A stretch of DNA of 64,000 bases from Microbacterium sp. SORGH_AS_0969 (GTDB taxonomy: Bacteria > Actinomycetota > Actinomycetes > Actinomycetales > Microbacteriaceae), in assembly GCF_030818255.1 (NCBI RefSeq), contig NZ_JAUTAG010000001.1:1178001-1242000 (forward strand). The letters are read 5' to 3'. Positions 15,480-23,144 of the stretch are shown piece after piece; positions within the stretch are counted from its first letter, which is position 1, and each line of letters begins with the position of its first letter. The notes beneath the pieces were generated by a model. The model had not been told where the DNA came from, made no database searches, and saw only the letters and a list, made by a program, of their open reading frames with translations. A program made the position numbers and the translations under genes.

Positions 15480-15614
15480 GTGACGAACGACGACGACATG
15501 TCCGTGTTCGACGAGAAACGACAGCGCCGCGTGAAGGTGACCGCGTGGGTGGTGATCGCAGCCCTCGTTCTCACGGGCGGCGGCGCGACTGTGCTGACGC
15601 TGATCTTCGGCTGA
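15480..15614 (+). CDS. 44-residue single-span membrane peptide
   Basis: A short gene with a gagaggag Shine-Dalgarno before GTG 15480. The product has a charged start (TNDDDMSVFDEKRQRRVK) and one membrane helix (about residues 19-43, WVVIAALVLTGGGATVLTLIFG), ending at a TGA. It follows purL by 68 bp. Positive charges before the helix suggest the N-terminus stays inside. Function unknown; the ribosome site, composition and clear topology argue that it is real. Confidence 0.65.
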   Translation: MTNDDDMSVFDEKRQRRVKVTAWVVIAALVLTGGGATVLTLIFG

Positions 15615-15641
15615 CGCGAGGCGGGACGCCCGGCGCGCGCG

Positions 15642-15701
15642 GCTCCGGTGCGCGCTGCTCCGGTGCGCGCTGCTCCGGTGCGCGCTGCTTCCGCGCGCGT
15701 G
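15642..15701. repeat. 15-bp tandem repeat
   Basis: Three exact copies of GCTCCGGTGCGCGCT (15642-15686) and a degenerate fourth (15687-15701). It lies in a 450-bp intergenic stretch (15615-16055) with no supported gene, followed by an imperfect palindrome and the hexamer array. Confidence 0.85.
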
Positions 15702-15755
15702 ACTCCCGCGCTGCCCGCGCGCGCACGACCGCCCGCGCAGAATCGGACCGAGGCA

Positions 15756-15813
15756 GCAGATCCGGACGAAAACTCCGATCTCATCCGAATCCGCTGCACT
15801 GATCCGAATCTGC
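15756..15813. repeat. Imperfect palindrome related to 11192-11270
   Basis: Arms GCAGATCCGG (15756-15765) and CCGAATCTGC (15804-15813) pair at 9 of 10 positions, with further ATCCGAATC motifs inside. The arm sequence resembles the inner arm of the 11.2-kb palindrome. Confidence 0.45.
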
Positions 15814-15844
15814 GACCACGGATCGATGGGGTCCGCGTCTCCTG

Positions 15845-16010
15845 GCCCCGGCCCCGGCCCCGGCCCCGGCCCCGGTCCTGCCCCAGCCCCAGCCCCAGCC
15901 CCAGCCCCAGCCCCAGCCCCGGCCCCCACCCCGGCCACGGTCCCAGCCCCTGCCCCCGCCCCGGTCCTGCCCCCGCCCCGGCCCCTGCCCCTGCCCCAGC
16001 CCCAGCCCCT
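15845..16010. repeat. GGCCCC/AGCCCC hexanucleotide array
   Basis: About 165 bp of near-perfect hexamers: a run of GGCCCC units, then AGCCCC units, then mixed CCCCGG/CCCCTG/CCCCAG. The minus strand is thus a dense series of G4 runs (GGGGCC, GGGGCT) able to form G-quadruplexes. It ends 45 bp before the promoter of the 16068 gene. All frames through it give Pro/Ala/Gly repeats, but none has a credible start, so I treat it as non-coding. Confidence 0.9.
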
Positions 16011-16055
16011 GCGCGAATCCGGCCCGACGGCAAGCGACGCGTCGCATGCCCGACG

Positions 16056-16061
16056 TAGCAT
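16056..16061 (+). promoter_or_regulatory. TAGCAT -10 box, leaderless start
   Basis: TAGCAT ends 6 bases before the GTG at 16068, so the mRNA should begin at or next to the start codon. The same box occurs at 17025-17030 in front of the paralogous gene. Confidence 0.65.
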
Positions 16062-16067
16062 GGGAGC

Positions 16068-16994
16068 GTGGAGCCGCTGATGGTCTTGTTGGCCGAGTGG
16101 TGGTGGATCGGGCCCGCGGCGGCCGGTGCCGGCACACTCGGCTGGATCGGCGTGCGCCGCTCGCGCCAGCAGCGCGCCCTCCCCGCCGGCACTACCACGA
16201 CGGGGGACCGCGCGGCTCGCGCCTGGGCGTCCCGCCCGATGAGCAAGAACGCGGCCCGTCGACTCGAACTCGACGCGGCGCAGCTCGACCTCCTCACCGC
16301 ACGGCAGGCCATCACCCGCGGGCGAGCCGAGGTCAAGATCGCCGATGCCGAGGTGGTTCGCGCACAGGCGGAGCGGGCGGCATCCCGAGGCTCTTCCGAA
16401 GCCGTGTCGGCGGCGCGAGCGCGCCTCGTCGCGGCCCAGCACTCTCTGCGCGCCGCGACGGCCGATCTGCGGGCGCGACGAGCCGCAGTCAAGGCCGCGC
16501 AGGCGATGCTCCCGGCCATCCGTGGCGGGAGCGCGCCCCTGCCGGTCGACCGTCTGCTCGCTGAACACGACGCCGTTCTGGCGCGCTGGATGGCCTACGA
16601 GACCGATCCGGCGCTCGCGATCGACTTCCCGGGGATGTCGGATTCTCGGTCGCCTCTGCTCGCCGAGTTCCTCCGGGCACACGAGAAGGCGCAGTGGCTT
16701 CGCCCCGCATCGGCACAGACGCGCCTCGAACCCGCGGACTTCCTCGCGTACCGCGACGCGGTCCGCCGCACGGTGAACGCGTTCGACCACGCGGAGCGCA
16801 TCGCCCGACACGGTGACAAGAATCCGCCCCCGGCGTTCGACGGTTCCGACGCCTGGGGACGCATGGCATCCGATCTCGCCGAGTCCGCCCAGCGCGCCCT
16901 CGCCCGGTCGATGGAGTCCATGGGGCGGGCCGCCGCGCGCAGCTGGAACGAACGGAACACGAAGCGCGGCCGGAAGAGCGCCGACCCCGAGTGA
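16068..16994 (+). CDS. Membrane-anchored coiled-coil protein, paralogue A
   Basis: 308 residues; family not recognised. It has one N-terminal membrane span (residues 5-27, VLLAEWWWIGPAAAGAGTLGWIG), a long Ala/Arg/Glu helix likely to be coiled coil (60-145), then a domain shared with the next gene: RWMAYETDPALAIDFPGMSD, SPLLAEFLRAHEKAQWLRP, AYRDAVRRTVNAFDHAER. A Lys/Arg-rich tail ends it. The GTG start is leaderless behind TAGCAT. The adjacent paralogue and the identical promoter suggest the two products act together at the membrane; no enzymatic motif is seen. Confidence 0.75.
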   Translation: MEPLMVLLAEWWWIGPAAAGAGTLGWIGVRRSRQQRALPAGTTTTGDRAARAWASRPMSKNAARRLELDAAQLDLLTARQAITRGRAEVKIADAEVVRAQAERAASRGSSEAVSAARARLVAAQHSLRAATADLRARRAAVKAAQAMLPAIRGGSAPLPVDRLLAEHDAVLARWMAYETDPALAIDFPGMSDSRSPLLAEFLRAHEKAQWLRPASAQTRLEPADFLAYRDAVRRTVNAFDHAERIARHGDKNPPPAFDGSDAWGRMASDLAESAQRALARSMESMGRAAARSWNERNTKRGRKSADPE

Positions 16995-17037
16995 TCCCGG
17001 CGAGGTCGTCATCGCGGACCGGCGTAGCATGACGGGG

Positions 17038-17757
17038 GTGCACGACTTCTGGACATTCGCGGGCAGCTACTGGTGGCTCGTGTTTCCGCTCTTCGGGATG
17101 ACGATGGGGGCGGTGAACGGCGTGATCAAGCGCCGCGAAGTGCAGGCCCGCCGTCGGCACCGGGAGCAGATCGAGTTGATCCGCGCGCAGGGCGGAGCCC
17201 CCGCGGCTCCCCTCGCGGCAGCCCCCGTCGGCATCGACGACCAGCAGCGCATCATCGCCGCGCAGGACGCCGTGACGCACCGCTGGCTGGAGTACGAGCT
17301 CGACGCCGACAAGCTCATCACCTACCCGGCGATGAGCGACGGCCGCCAGCCGCTGACCGCCGCGTTCTTGCGCGCGAAGAAGGTCGCGGACAACCTCCGG
17401 CCCCGCGACGGTGAGACGCTCTCCCCCGAGCGGCTCAAGGAGTACCGCGACGCCGTCACCGACTACGAGGTCGCGTTCGAGGTGGCTGAACGCGATGCCC
17501 GCCGAGTGAAGGACGCTGCCTTCTCGCCCGATGAGCGCAAGCGTCTCGACACCGCGAAGCAGTTGCTCACGGTCGCGACCGACCAAGCCGCGACGCCGAA
17601 CGAGCGCCAGCTCGCGTACAAGCGCGTGCGCGAGGAGCTCGACGGCCTGATCTGGCTCTCGGACGACGCGGTCGAGGAGCTCGAGAAGAAGGTCGCGCTC
17701 GAGCTGCCGCGCGGCGCTGAGCCCGCACCGCGGACGCCGCCCGAGCCCGCGGTCTGA
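17038..17757 (+). CDS. Membrane-anchored protein, paralogue B
   Basis: 239 residues. One N-terminal membrane span (about 6-26, FAGSYWWLVFPLFGMTMGAV), a short basic linker, then the domain shared with paralogue A: RWLEYELDADKLITYPAMSD, PLTAAFLRAKKVADNLRP, EYRDAVTDYEVAFEVAER, and a final helical region (LDTAKQLLTVATDQAATPNE). Start: GTG 17038, 7 bases after a TAGCAT box (17025-17030), gives a leaderless mRNA; in-frame ATG 17029 overlaps the box and is less likely. The gene begins 43 bp after paralogue A. Function unknown. Confidence 0.75.
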   Translation: MHDFWTFAGSYWWLVFPLFGMTMGAVNGVIKRREVQARRRHREQIELIRAQGGAPAAPLAAAPVGIDDQQRIIAAQDAVTHRWLEYELDADKLITYPAMSDGRQPLTAAFLRAKKVADNLRPRDGETLSPERLKEYRDAVTDYEVAFEVAERDARRVKDAAFSPDERKRLDTAKQLLTVATDQAATPNERQLAYKRVREELDGLIWLSDDAVEELEKKVALELPRGAEPAPRTPPEPAV

Positions 17758-17814
17758 CCCCGCTCCGAGCCGCGCGGCCGCGCCTCACCGCGCCGGAGTC
17801 GGGGCACCGCACCA

Positions 17815-17847
17815 GAATCGGACGCGCGGCCCGGCGGCATCCGATTC
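17815..17847. repeat. Short palindrome, GAATCGGA/TCCGATTC
   Basis: Exact 8-base arms (17815-17822 and 17840-17847) with another TCCGATTC-like copy near 17859. It lies between the stop of paralogue B and the convergent DUF3253 gene, so a terminator role is possible. The arms resemble the palindromes at 11.2 and 15.8 kb. The rest of 17758-17939 shows nothing else. Confidence 0.4.
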
Positions 17848-17939
17848 CGGTTCACCTATCCGATTCCGCTCCATCCGCGCCCGCGGTCTGACCCCGCGGC
17901 AGTCCCGCCTGCGCTGCCGCACGGGAACCGCCGCGTAGC

Positions 17940-18200
17940 TCAGCGCTTCCGGCGGATCCGCACCGGACCCCGTGCCGTCATCACGTCGACGACCTCGCCC
18001 TTCTGCGTCACCTCGACCTCGCCGAGACCGACCAGCTCGTGCGCCGCGTCCCGCGCGGGCTGCATGAGGTCGCGCCAGTCGTCGCCGCCCACCGCGCGGG
18101 CGGCCTCCGACGGACAGATCGTCTTATCGGCATCCCGAGCCGCGAGCAGTTCGCGAATGGATGCCACGAGCCGAGGGTCCGCACCTGATGAGGGGGCCAT
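17940..18200 (-). CDS. DUF3253 family protein
   Basis: 86-residue soluble protein, of usual length for DUF3253. Features are SIRELLAARDADKTICPSEAAR, WRDLMQPARDAAHELVGLGEVEVTQKGE (in part) and a basic end GPVRIRRKR, together a winged-helix-like small domain. The family function is unknown. It is divergent from the DUF2071 gene, with 47 bp between the two starts that must hold both promoters. Confidence 0.85.
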   Translation of the reverse strand: MAPSSGADPRLVASIRELLAARDADKTICPSEAARAVGGDDWRDLMQPARDAAHELVGLGEVEVTQKGEVVDVMTARGPVRIRRKR

Positions 18201-18247
18201 CTGTCCAGTCTCCCTCCGCGCGGCGACGCCGTGGCCAGAATGAGCCG

Positions 18248-18979
18248 GTGGACACCGAACGACACGCCCCCGACCTGCCCGGCCGCGCGGTCATCGCGCA
18301 GCGGTGGAATCGCGCGGTGTTCGTGCACTGGCGGGTCGACCCGGCCGAGGTCGCGCCGCTCCTGCCGGCCGGAACCCGCCCCGACGTTCACGACGGTTCC
18401 GCGTGGGTGGGTCTCGTGCCGTTCGCGCTGAGCGAGTTCCGCTTCCTGCCGCTTCCGCCGGTGCCCCTCCTCGGCACCTTCACCGAGATCAACGTCCGCA
18501 CCTACGCCGTCGACGACGAGGGACGCCGCGGGGTCGTGTTCCGCACCCTCGAGGCCGAGCATCTCGCGCCGGTCCTCGCCGCCCGCGCGCTGTTCGGCCT
18601 GCCGTATCGGTGGGCGCGAGCGGGGGTACGCACCGACGGCGCGCGAATCGAGTTCCGGTCGCGGCGCCACGGGGGTCGGCATCCCGGAACCCGCGTGCGC
18701 GCGACACGGGGCACCGACACCGTCGACACTCCGCTGTCGCGCTTCCTGACCGCCCGATGGGGCTTCCACGAGCGCCACCTGGGCCGCACGATCTGGGCCG
18801 CGAACGCCCACGAGCCGTGGCCGCTCGTCGAGGCCCGGCTCGACGCGCTCGACGATGACCTCGTCGCGGATGCCGGGTTCCCTCAGCTCGCCGGTCGCGC
18901 GCCCGACTCGATGCTGGCGATGCCGGCCGGGCACCCGGGTTTCGTCACCAGGTTCACGGCCGCGCGCGCGATCCGCTGA
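18248..18979 (+). CDS. DUF2071 (YqjF-like) family protein
   Basis: 243 residues, cytoplasmic, matching the DUF2071/YqjF family related to acetoacetate decarboxylase folds: QRWNRAVFVHWRVDPAEVAPLLPAG at the start (in part), GTFTEINVRTYAVDDEGRRGVVF in the middle, and a WGFHERHLGRTIW segment near the end. Start: GTG 18248, 6 bases after a CAGAAT box, consistent with a leaderless transcript; the longer frame overlaps the divergent DUF3253 gene. Enzyme activity of the family is not established. Confidence 0.85.
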   Translation: MDTERHAPDLPGRAVIAQRWNRAVFVHWRVDPAEVAPLLPAGTRPDVHDGSAWVGLVPFALSEFRFLPLPPVPLLGTFTEINVRTYAVDDEGRRGVVFRTLEAEHLAPVLAARALFGLPYRWARAGVRTDGARIEFRSRRHGGRHPGTRVRATRGTDTVDTPLSRFLTARWGFHERHLGRTIWAANAHEPWPLVEARLDALDDDLVADAGFPQLAGRAPDSMLAMPAGHPGFVTRFTAARAIR

Positions 18980-19020
18980 CCTCCGGCGGCGCGGAGGGCG
19001 GCGCGCAACGAGTGGCGCGC

Positions 19021-19048
19021 GGCGGCGACCCCCTCACAGGGGGCCGCC
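19021..19048. terminator. GC-rich hairpin between convergent genes
   Basis: GGCGG..ACCCCC pairs with GGGGG..CCGCC around a 5-base loop (19034-19038), with a 3-base bulge. It sits between the stops of the DUF2071 gene and the glycine-betaine binding protein and can serve both strands. There is no U-tract, as is common in actinobacteria. Confidence 0.6.
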
Positions 19049-19061
19049 GCGGCGCGTCACG

Positions 19062-19961
19062 TCAGCGCTGCGTCGAGAACGCGCCGGGGTTCTGCTCGAG
19101 CCAGGCCTGCACGGCCTCGGGCTCCTTGCCCTCGCCGTACTCGTTGACCACGAGGTCTTCGAGGGATCCGTACTGCTCGTCGTCGAGCTGGATGCCGGCG
19201 ATGAGCTCGGCGGCATCCGGGTACTTCTCTTTGAAGCCCGAGGTGGCGAGGAAGTGCAGGGCCTCGGGCTTGCCCATCAGGCCCTGGGGGTCCTCGAGGT
19301 CCTTCACGTCGTACGCGTCGTTCGCCCAGAAGGGACGCCACAGGGTGACGGCGATGTCCTTCTGCGCCGCGATGGCGTTGTCGAGCTCGGTGAGCATCGC
19401 CGCGGTCGACGAGGTCACGAGCTCGAGGCCGTCGAGACCGTAACCGGGCATCGCGACCTCCTGCGTCTGCTTGGTCAGACCCGCTCCCGGCTCGATGCCG
19501 TAGATCTTGCCGTCGAAGCGCGCCGCGTTGTCTTTGAGCTGGTCGATCGAGTCGATGTCGACGTAGCTGGGCACCGCGATCGTGAGCTTGGCGTTGTCGT
19601 AGTAGGCGCCGAGGTCTTCGATGCTGTCGCCGTACTTCTTCATGTACTCGGCGTGCGTGAGCTCGGGCCATGCCGACGGGTAGATGTCGACGTCACCCTG
19701 CGCGAGGCCGGCGTACAGCGGACCCGCCTCCGTGAGGGTCTGCATCTCGACGGTGTAGCCGAGCTTGCCGAGCTGGTCCTCGAGCAGGTAGGCGGTGCTG
19801 AGGCCGTCGGTCCACGAGGGCAGGAAGCCGAGCGTGATGGTGCCCTTGCTGTCGTCGCCGCCCGAGCCGCCTTCGGCCTGGTTGCCGCTGGCGCAGCCGG
19901 CGAGAGCGAGGGCGCTGACGGCACCGAGGGCGAGGGCACTGGTGAGGTGTCGCTTGTTCAT
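19062..19961 (-). CDS. Glycine betaine/proline-type ABC substrate-binding lipoprotein
   Basis: 299 residues of the OpuAC/ProX family. The lipobox is LALAGC, with lipidated Cys at residue 23. The core begins ITLGFLPSWTDGLSTAYLLED and contains GDVDIYPSAWPELTHAEYMKKYGD, WRPFWANDAYDVKDLEDP and LTELDNAIAAQKDIAVTLW (in part); aromatic residues of this type box in quaternary ammonium ligands in the family. It is the last gene of the operon ATPase-permease-binding protein, 100 bp after the permease end. Likely osmoprotectant uptake. Confidence 0.9.
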   Translation of the reverse strand: MNKRHLTSALALGAVSALALAGCASGNQAEGGSGGDDSKGTITLGFLPSWTDGLSTAYLLEDQLGKLGYTVEMQTLTEAGPLYAGLAQGDVDIYPSAWPELTHAEYMKKYGDSIEDLGAYYDNAKLTIAVPSYVDIDSIDQLKDNAARFDGKIYGIEPGAGLTKQTQEVAMPGYGLDGLELVTSSTAAMLTELDNAIAAQKDIAVTLWRPFWANDAYDVKDLEDPQGLMGKPEALHFLATSGFKEKYPDAAELIAGIQLDDEQYGSLEDLVVNEYGEGKEPEAVQAWLEQNPGAFSTQR

Positions 19962-20061
19962 TGCTGTGTTCTCTTCCTTTTCGTCCGTGATTCCGTTGGT
20001 TCTTCCGCGTGAGGGGCCGGTGCACCCGACCCCTCACGAGGGAGAGAGGGATGCCGCTGAC

Positions 20062-21031
20062 TCAGGCGCCGGTCGAGACCGGGGTGCGCGATTCCGACGC
20101 CTCGGCAGCCGGCTCCGGTGCCGGAGCGGCGGGGCGAGCCGTGGCATCCGTCGATCCGGCGGCCCGACGACGGCCCAGGATCGCCAGCAGCGACGAGCGG
20201 TTGTCGGCGCGGTTGCCGAGGGCGGCGGTGAGGCGGTCGAGGTAGACGGCGAGGATGACGACGCTCAGACCGGCCTCGACGCCCTTGGGCAGGTTGACGG
20301 TCGAGATCGACTGCACGACCTCTTTGCCCAGGCCGTCGGCACCGACGATGCCGGCGACGACCGCCATCGACAGAGCGAGCATGATGACCTGGTTGACGCC
20401 GGCCATGATCGTGGGCATCGCGAGCGGGAGCTGGATGCCGCGGAGGATCTGTCCCGGCGTCGCGCCGAACGCCTGCCCCGCCTCGACGGTCTCGGAGTCG
20501 ACTACCGCGGATGCCGAGCTCGGTCAGACGCACCCCCGGGGGCAGCGCGAAGATGACGGTCGAGACGACACCCGGCACGACGCCGATGCTGAAGAACGTG
20601 ATCGCGGGGATCAGGTAGACGAAGGCGGGCATCGTCTGCATGAAGTCGAGGATCGGCTTGAGCACCGCGCGAACGGTCGCGTTCCGGGCCGACCAGATCC
20701 CCAGGGGAACCGAGATCGCCACCGCGACGACGGTCGCGACGAGCACGAGGGCGAGCGTCTGCATCGCGGTGACCCACTGCCCCATCGCGAGGATGAGCGC
20801 GAAGCCGATCACCGTGCCGAGGGCGAGCTTCCACGAGCGCAGGAGCCACGCGAGCAGGGCCGCGACGACGATCACGACGACGATCGGCGCGGCGAGCAGC
20901 ACGTCGCTCAGCCCGCCGACCAGGAAGCGAACGGTCACGGCGATGACGTCGAAGAATCCGGAGAGGTTGTCGCGGAGCCAGTCCACGCCGGCGTCGACCC
21001 ACGAGCCGACCGGGATACGGAAGCCGTCCAT
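20062..21031 (-). pseudogene. Glycine betaine-type ABC permease, frameshifted
   Basis: The reading frame from ATG 21031 encodes a normal ProW-like permease for about 174 residues (…GVRLTELGIR), then runs into Arg-rich out-of-frame sequence. The other frame resumes exactly where the EAA loop should continue: VVDSETVEAGQAFGATPGQI, LRGIQLPLAMPTIMAGVNQV, ending at 20062 with a Pro/Ala-rich tail. The junction lies near 20504-20509 on the plus strand, where one extra base (CGCGGTAG) restores the frame if removed. As read, the conserved ATPase-docking loop is split, so the importer would be dead unless this is a sequencing error. It shares one base with the ATPase stop. Confidence 0.85.
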
Positions 21032-22389
21032 CAGCGCACCCCCTCGGTCTCGGAGGCCGCGACCGGGGCCTCGAGCACCGCGTCGATCTCGGCGGAGGGC
21101 AGGGGCTGCGGGAGCACGGTGATCTCCTCCGTGGAGCTGGGGCCGGGGCCGAGGGCGGCGAGCAGCGTGACACGCGGGATGACGCCGGCCAGGCGTCCCT
21201 CCGCGTCGAGCACGGCGAGTGGCAGGGGCGATTCGACCGAGGGGACGAACAGGTTCATCAGCACGTCGTCCTCGCGGACGCTCTGCGGCAGCGGACGCAG
21301 CTTCGACGCGAGCGAGCTCTCGCCCGCGCGGACCAGCTTCATGGCATCCCGATCCGTGATGATGCCGAGCGGCTTGCGGTCGCGGTCGGTGACGTACACG
21401 GCCGACATGTAGGCGTCGCGCATCTGCCGCAGCGCGGTGCGCGGACCGGCCGAGGCGTCGACGCGCGGACGCGGACGCTCCATGACGTTGCCGGCGGTGA
21501 GCACCCGGGCACGGTCGACGTCCTGCACGAACTGCTCGACGTAGTCGTTGGCGGGGTCGGTGAGGATGTCTTCGGGCGTGCCGATCTGCACGATGCGTCC
21601 GTCGCGCATGACGGCGATGCGGTCGCCGAGGAACATCGCCTCGTTGAGGTCGTGGGTGATGAAGACGATGGTCTTCTTCAGCGTGCGCTGCAGCTCGATG
21701 AGCTGTTCCTGCATCTCGCGGCGGATGAGCGGATCGAGGGCGCTGAACGCCTCATCCATCAGCAAAATGTCGGTGTCGGCGGCGAGCGCGCGGGCGATGC
21801 CGACGCGCTGCTGCATGCCGCCCGACAGGGCCGAGGGGAGCTTGTCGCCCCATCCTTCGAGTCCCACAAGGGAGAGGATCTCGTCGGCCTTCGCGAGGCG
21901 CTCGGTCTTGCCGACGCCGCGGAGCTCGAGCGGGTAGGCGACGTTCGCGGCCACCGTGCGGTGCGGGAGGAGCGCGAAGTGCTGGAACACCATGGCGAGG
22001 CGCTCGCGGCGCAGAGACCGCAGACGCGAGGGGCCGACGCCGGTGAGGGCGTCGCCCTTCACCTCGACGGTGCCGGCGGTCGCCTCGTGCAGGCCGTTCA
22101 GCATGCGGATGATCGTGGACTTGCCGGAGCCGGAGAGCCCCATGATGACGAAGATCTCGCCGGGTTGGACCTCGAAGCTCGCGTCGATGACGGCGGCGGT
22201 CCCGTGGTCGGCGATCTCCTCGCGACGCGCGCCGGAGCGGAGCTTCTCGACGGCGGCCTGGGGAGAGCGGCCGAAGATCTTGAACAGGTTCTTCGCGGCT
22301 AGAGCCGGCGTCGCGGGAGTCTGCGGCGCGAGGGCAGGCGGATGTGTCACTGGTGCACCTCGGCGGCCTCGGGTGGCCGCATCGGTCAC
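21031..22389 (-). CDS. Glycine betaine/L-proline ABC transporter ATPase with CBS domains
   Basis: 452 residues of the ProV/OpuAA type. Walker A GLSGSGKST, the ABC signature LSGGMQQRV, Walker B ILLMDEAFSALD and the switch His in FITHDLNEA are intact. FKIFGRSPQAA near the N-terminus is the ProV-specific start. Two C-terminal CBS modules (about 290-410: MRDAYMSAVYVTDRDRKPLG, DDVLMNLFVPSVESPLPLAV) usually sense ionic strength and gate uptake. First gene of the operon; the next gene, the permease, is frameshifted. The start at 22389 could instead be the GTG 13 codons on. Confidence 0.92.
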   Translation of the reverse strand: MTDAATRGRRGAPVTHPPALAPQTPATPALAAKNLFKIFGRSPQAAVEKLRSGARREEIADHGTAAVIDASFEVQPGEIFVIMGLSGSGKSTIIRMLNGLHEATAGTVEVKGDALTGVGPSRLRSLRRERLAMVFQHFALLPHRTVAANVAYPLELRGVGKTERLAKADEILSLVGLEGWGDKLPSALSGGMQQRVGIARALAADTDILLMDEAFSALDPLIRREMQEQLIELQRTLKKTIVFITHDLNEAMFLGDRIAVMRDGRIVQIGTPEDILTDPANDYVEQFVQDVDRARVLTAGNVMERPRPRVDASAGPRTALRQMRDAYMSAVYVTDRDRKPLGIITDRDAMKLVRAGESSLASKLRPLPQSVREDDVLMNLFVPSVESPLPLAVLDAEGRLAGVIPRVTLLAALGPGPSSTEEITVLPQPLPSAEIDAVLEAPVAASETEGVR

Positions 22390-22760
22390 GCCCGGGTGGC
22401 AGTCGCCGGCGCTCAGGGGGGGTGGAGCGCGTTGGCGCGGGATGTCGGATCCCGCGGCCCCGACTGCCGACCGTACGCTCGCGGTGTCGACTCCCCCGAG
22501 TCGTCACCACGACCGCGGACTGGTCGAGTGGGCGGCCCAAAACCGGGCCGTCACTACGTTTTCATGCTGATGGATCGACTGGCAAGTTCGCGTACCGTCT
22601 TGCGATTCCGGATGCCGCGTGGCAGACGCGCGCGCGTGCGTCACCCTCTCAGCGGGTGCCGACACCGCCGACACCGCGGTTGTCCCGGGCGTGTCGCATC
22701 GCCCTGCGCGCGTCGCCCGAGCGTCCCGACGACGCGTCCCGTCGACGCGCGGACGGGTCG
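22390..22760. other. Non-coding stretch upstream of the ATPase gene
   Basis: About 370 bp between the ATPase start and the chorismate mutase stop, both on the minus strand. It should contain the promoter of the glycine-betaine operon; a TACGGT-like box on the minus strand near 22470 is a weak candidate. No gene or RNA is supported, and no repeat of the other families is seen. Confidence 0.4.
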
Positions 22761-23063
22761 TCAGTCCGCGGGGTGCGCGGCGGCCGAGCGGTGGTGACGG
22801 ATGACCTCCGCCACGACGAAGTTGAACCACTTCTCGGCGAAGGCCGGGTCGAGATCGGCGTCCTCGGCGAGTCGCATGAGGCGCGCGATCTGCTGCTCCT
22901 CGCGAGCGGGGTCGGATGCCGGCATCCCGTGCTTCGCCTTGAGCACGCCGACCTGCTTGGTGCACCGGAAGCGTTCGGCAAGCAGGAAGATGAGCGCGGC
23001 GTCGATGTTGTCGATGCTGCCCCGCAGGTTCTGCAGGATCGTCGTGGGGTCGGCGTCCGTCAT
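22761..23063 (-). CDS. Chorismate mutase, AroQ type
   Basis: 100 residues, all-helical. LRGSIDNIDAALIFLLAERFRCTKQVGVLK (in part) has the R..ID..D..L..LL.ER pattern of the AroQ fold, with Lys in VGVLKAKHGMPASDPAREEQQ and a third helix WFNFVVAEVIRHHR. It converts chorismate to prephenate for Phe and Tyr synthesis. A gggagga site lies 2 bases before the ATG (close), and a TAGTCT box (23090-23085) is a likely -10. It stands alone, divergent from the AI-2E family gene. Confidence 0.88.
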   Translation of the reverse strand: MTDADPTTILQNLRGSIDNIDAALIFLLAERFRCTKQVGVLKAKHGMPASDPAREEQQIARLMRLAEDADLDPAFAEKWFNFVVAEVIRHHRSAAAHPAD

Positions 23064-23144
23064 GTGTCCTCCCGAGTCGATCCGAGACTATCGCGCGGGC
23101 GCGCGCACGGTCGTCAGCTCTCAGCCGACCCCTACAGTGTGACC

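Noticed and set aside
15642..16010. Regular short repeats considered as a CRISPR array
   Set aside because: Units are 15 bp or 6 bp without unique spacers, and no cas gene is nearby.
17933..17965. Sequence resembling a tRNA D-arm (GTAGCTCAGCG)
   Set aside because: No TTCGAATCC-type arm, anticodon stem or acceptor pairing follows, and it overlaps the end of the DUF3253 gene.
20500..20515. Programmed ribosomal frameshift in the permease gene
   Set aside because: No slippery heptamer or downstream structure is apparent at CGCGGTAG, and permeases of this family are not known to use one. Mutation or sequencing error is more likely.
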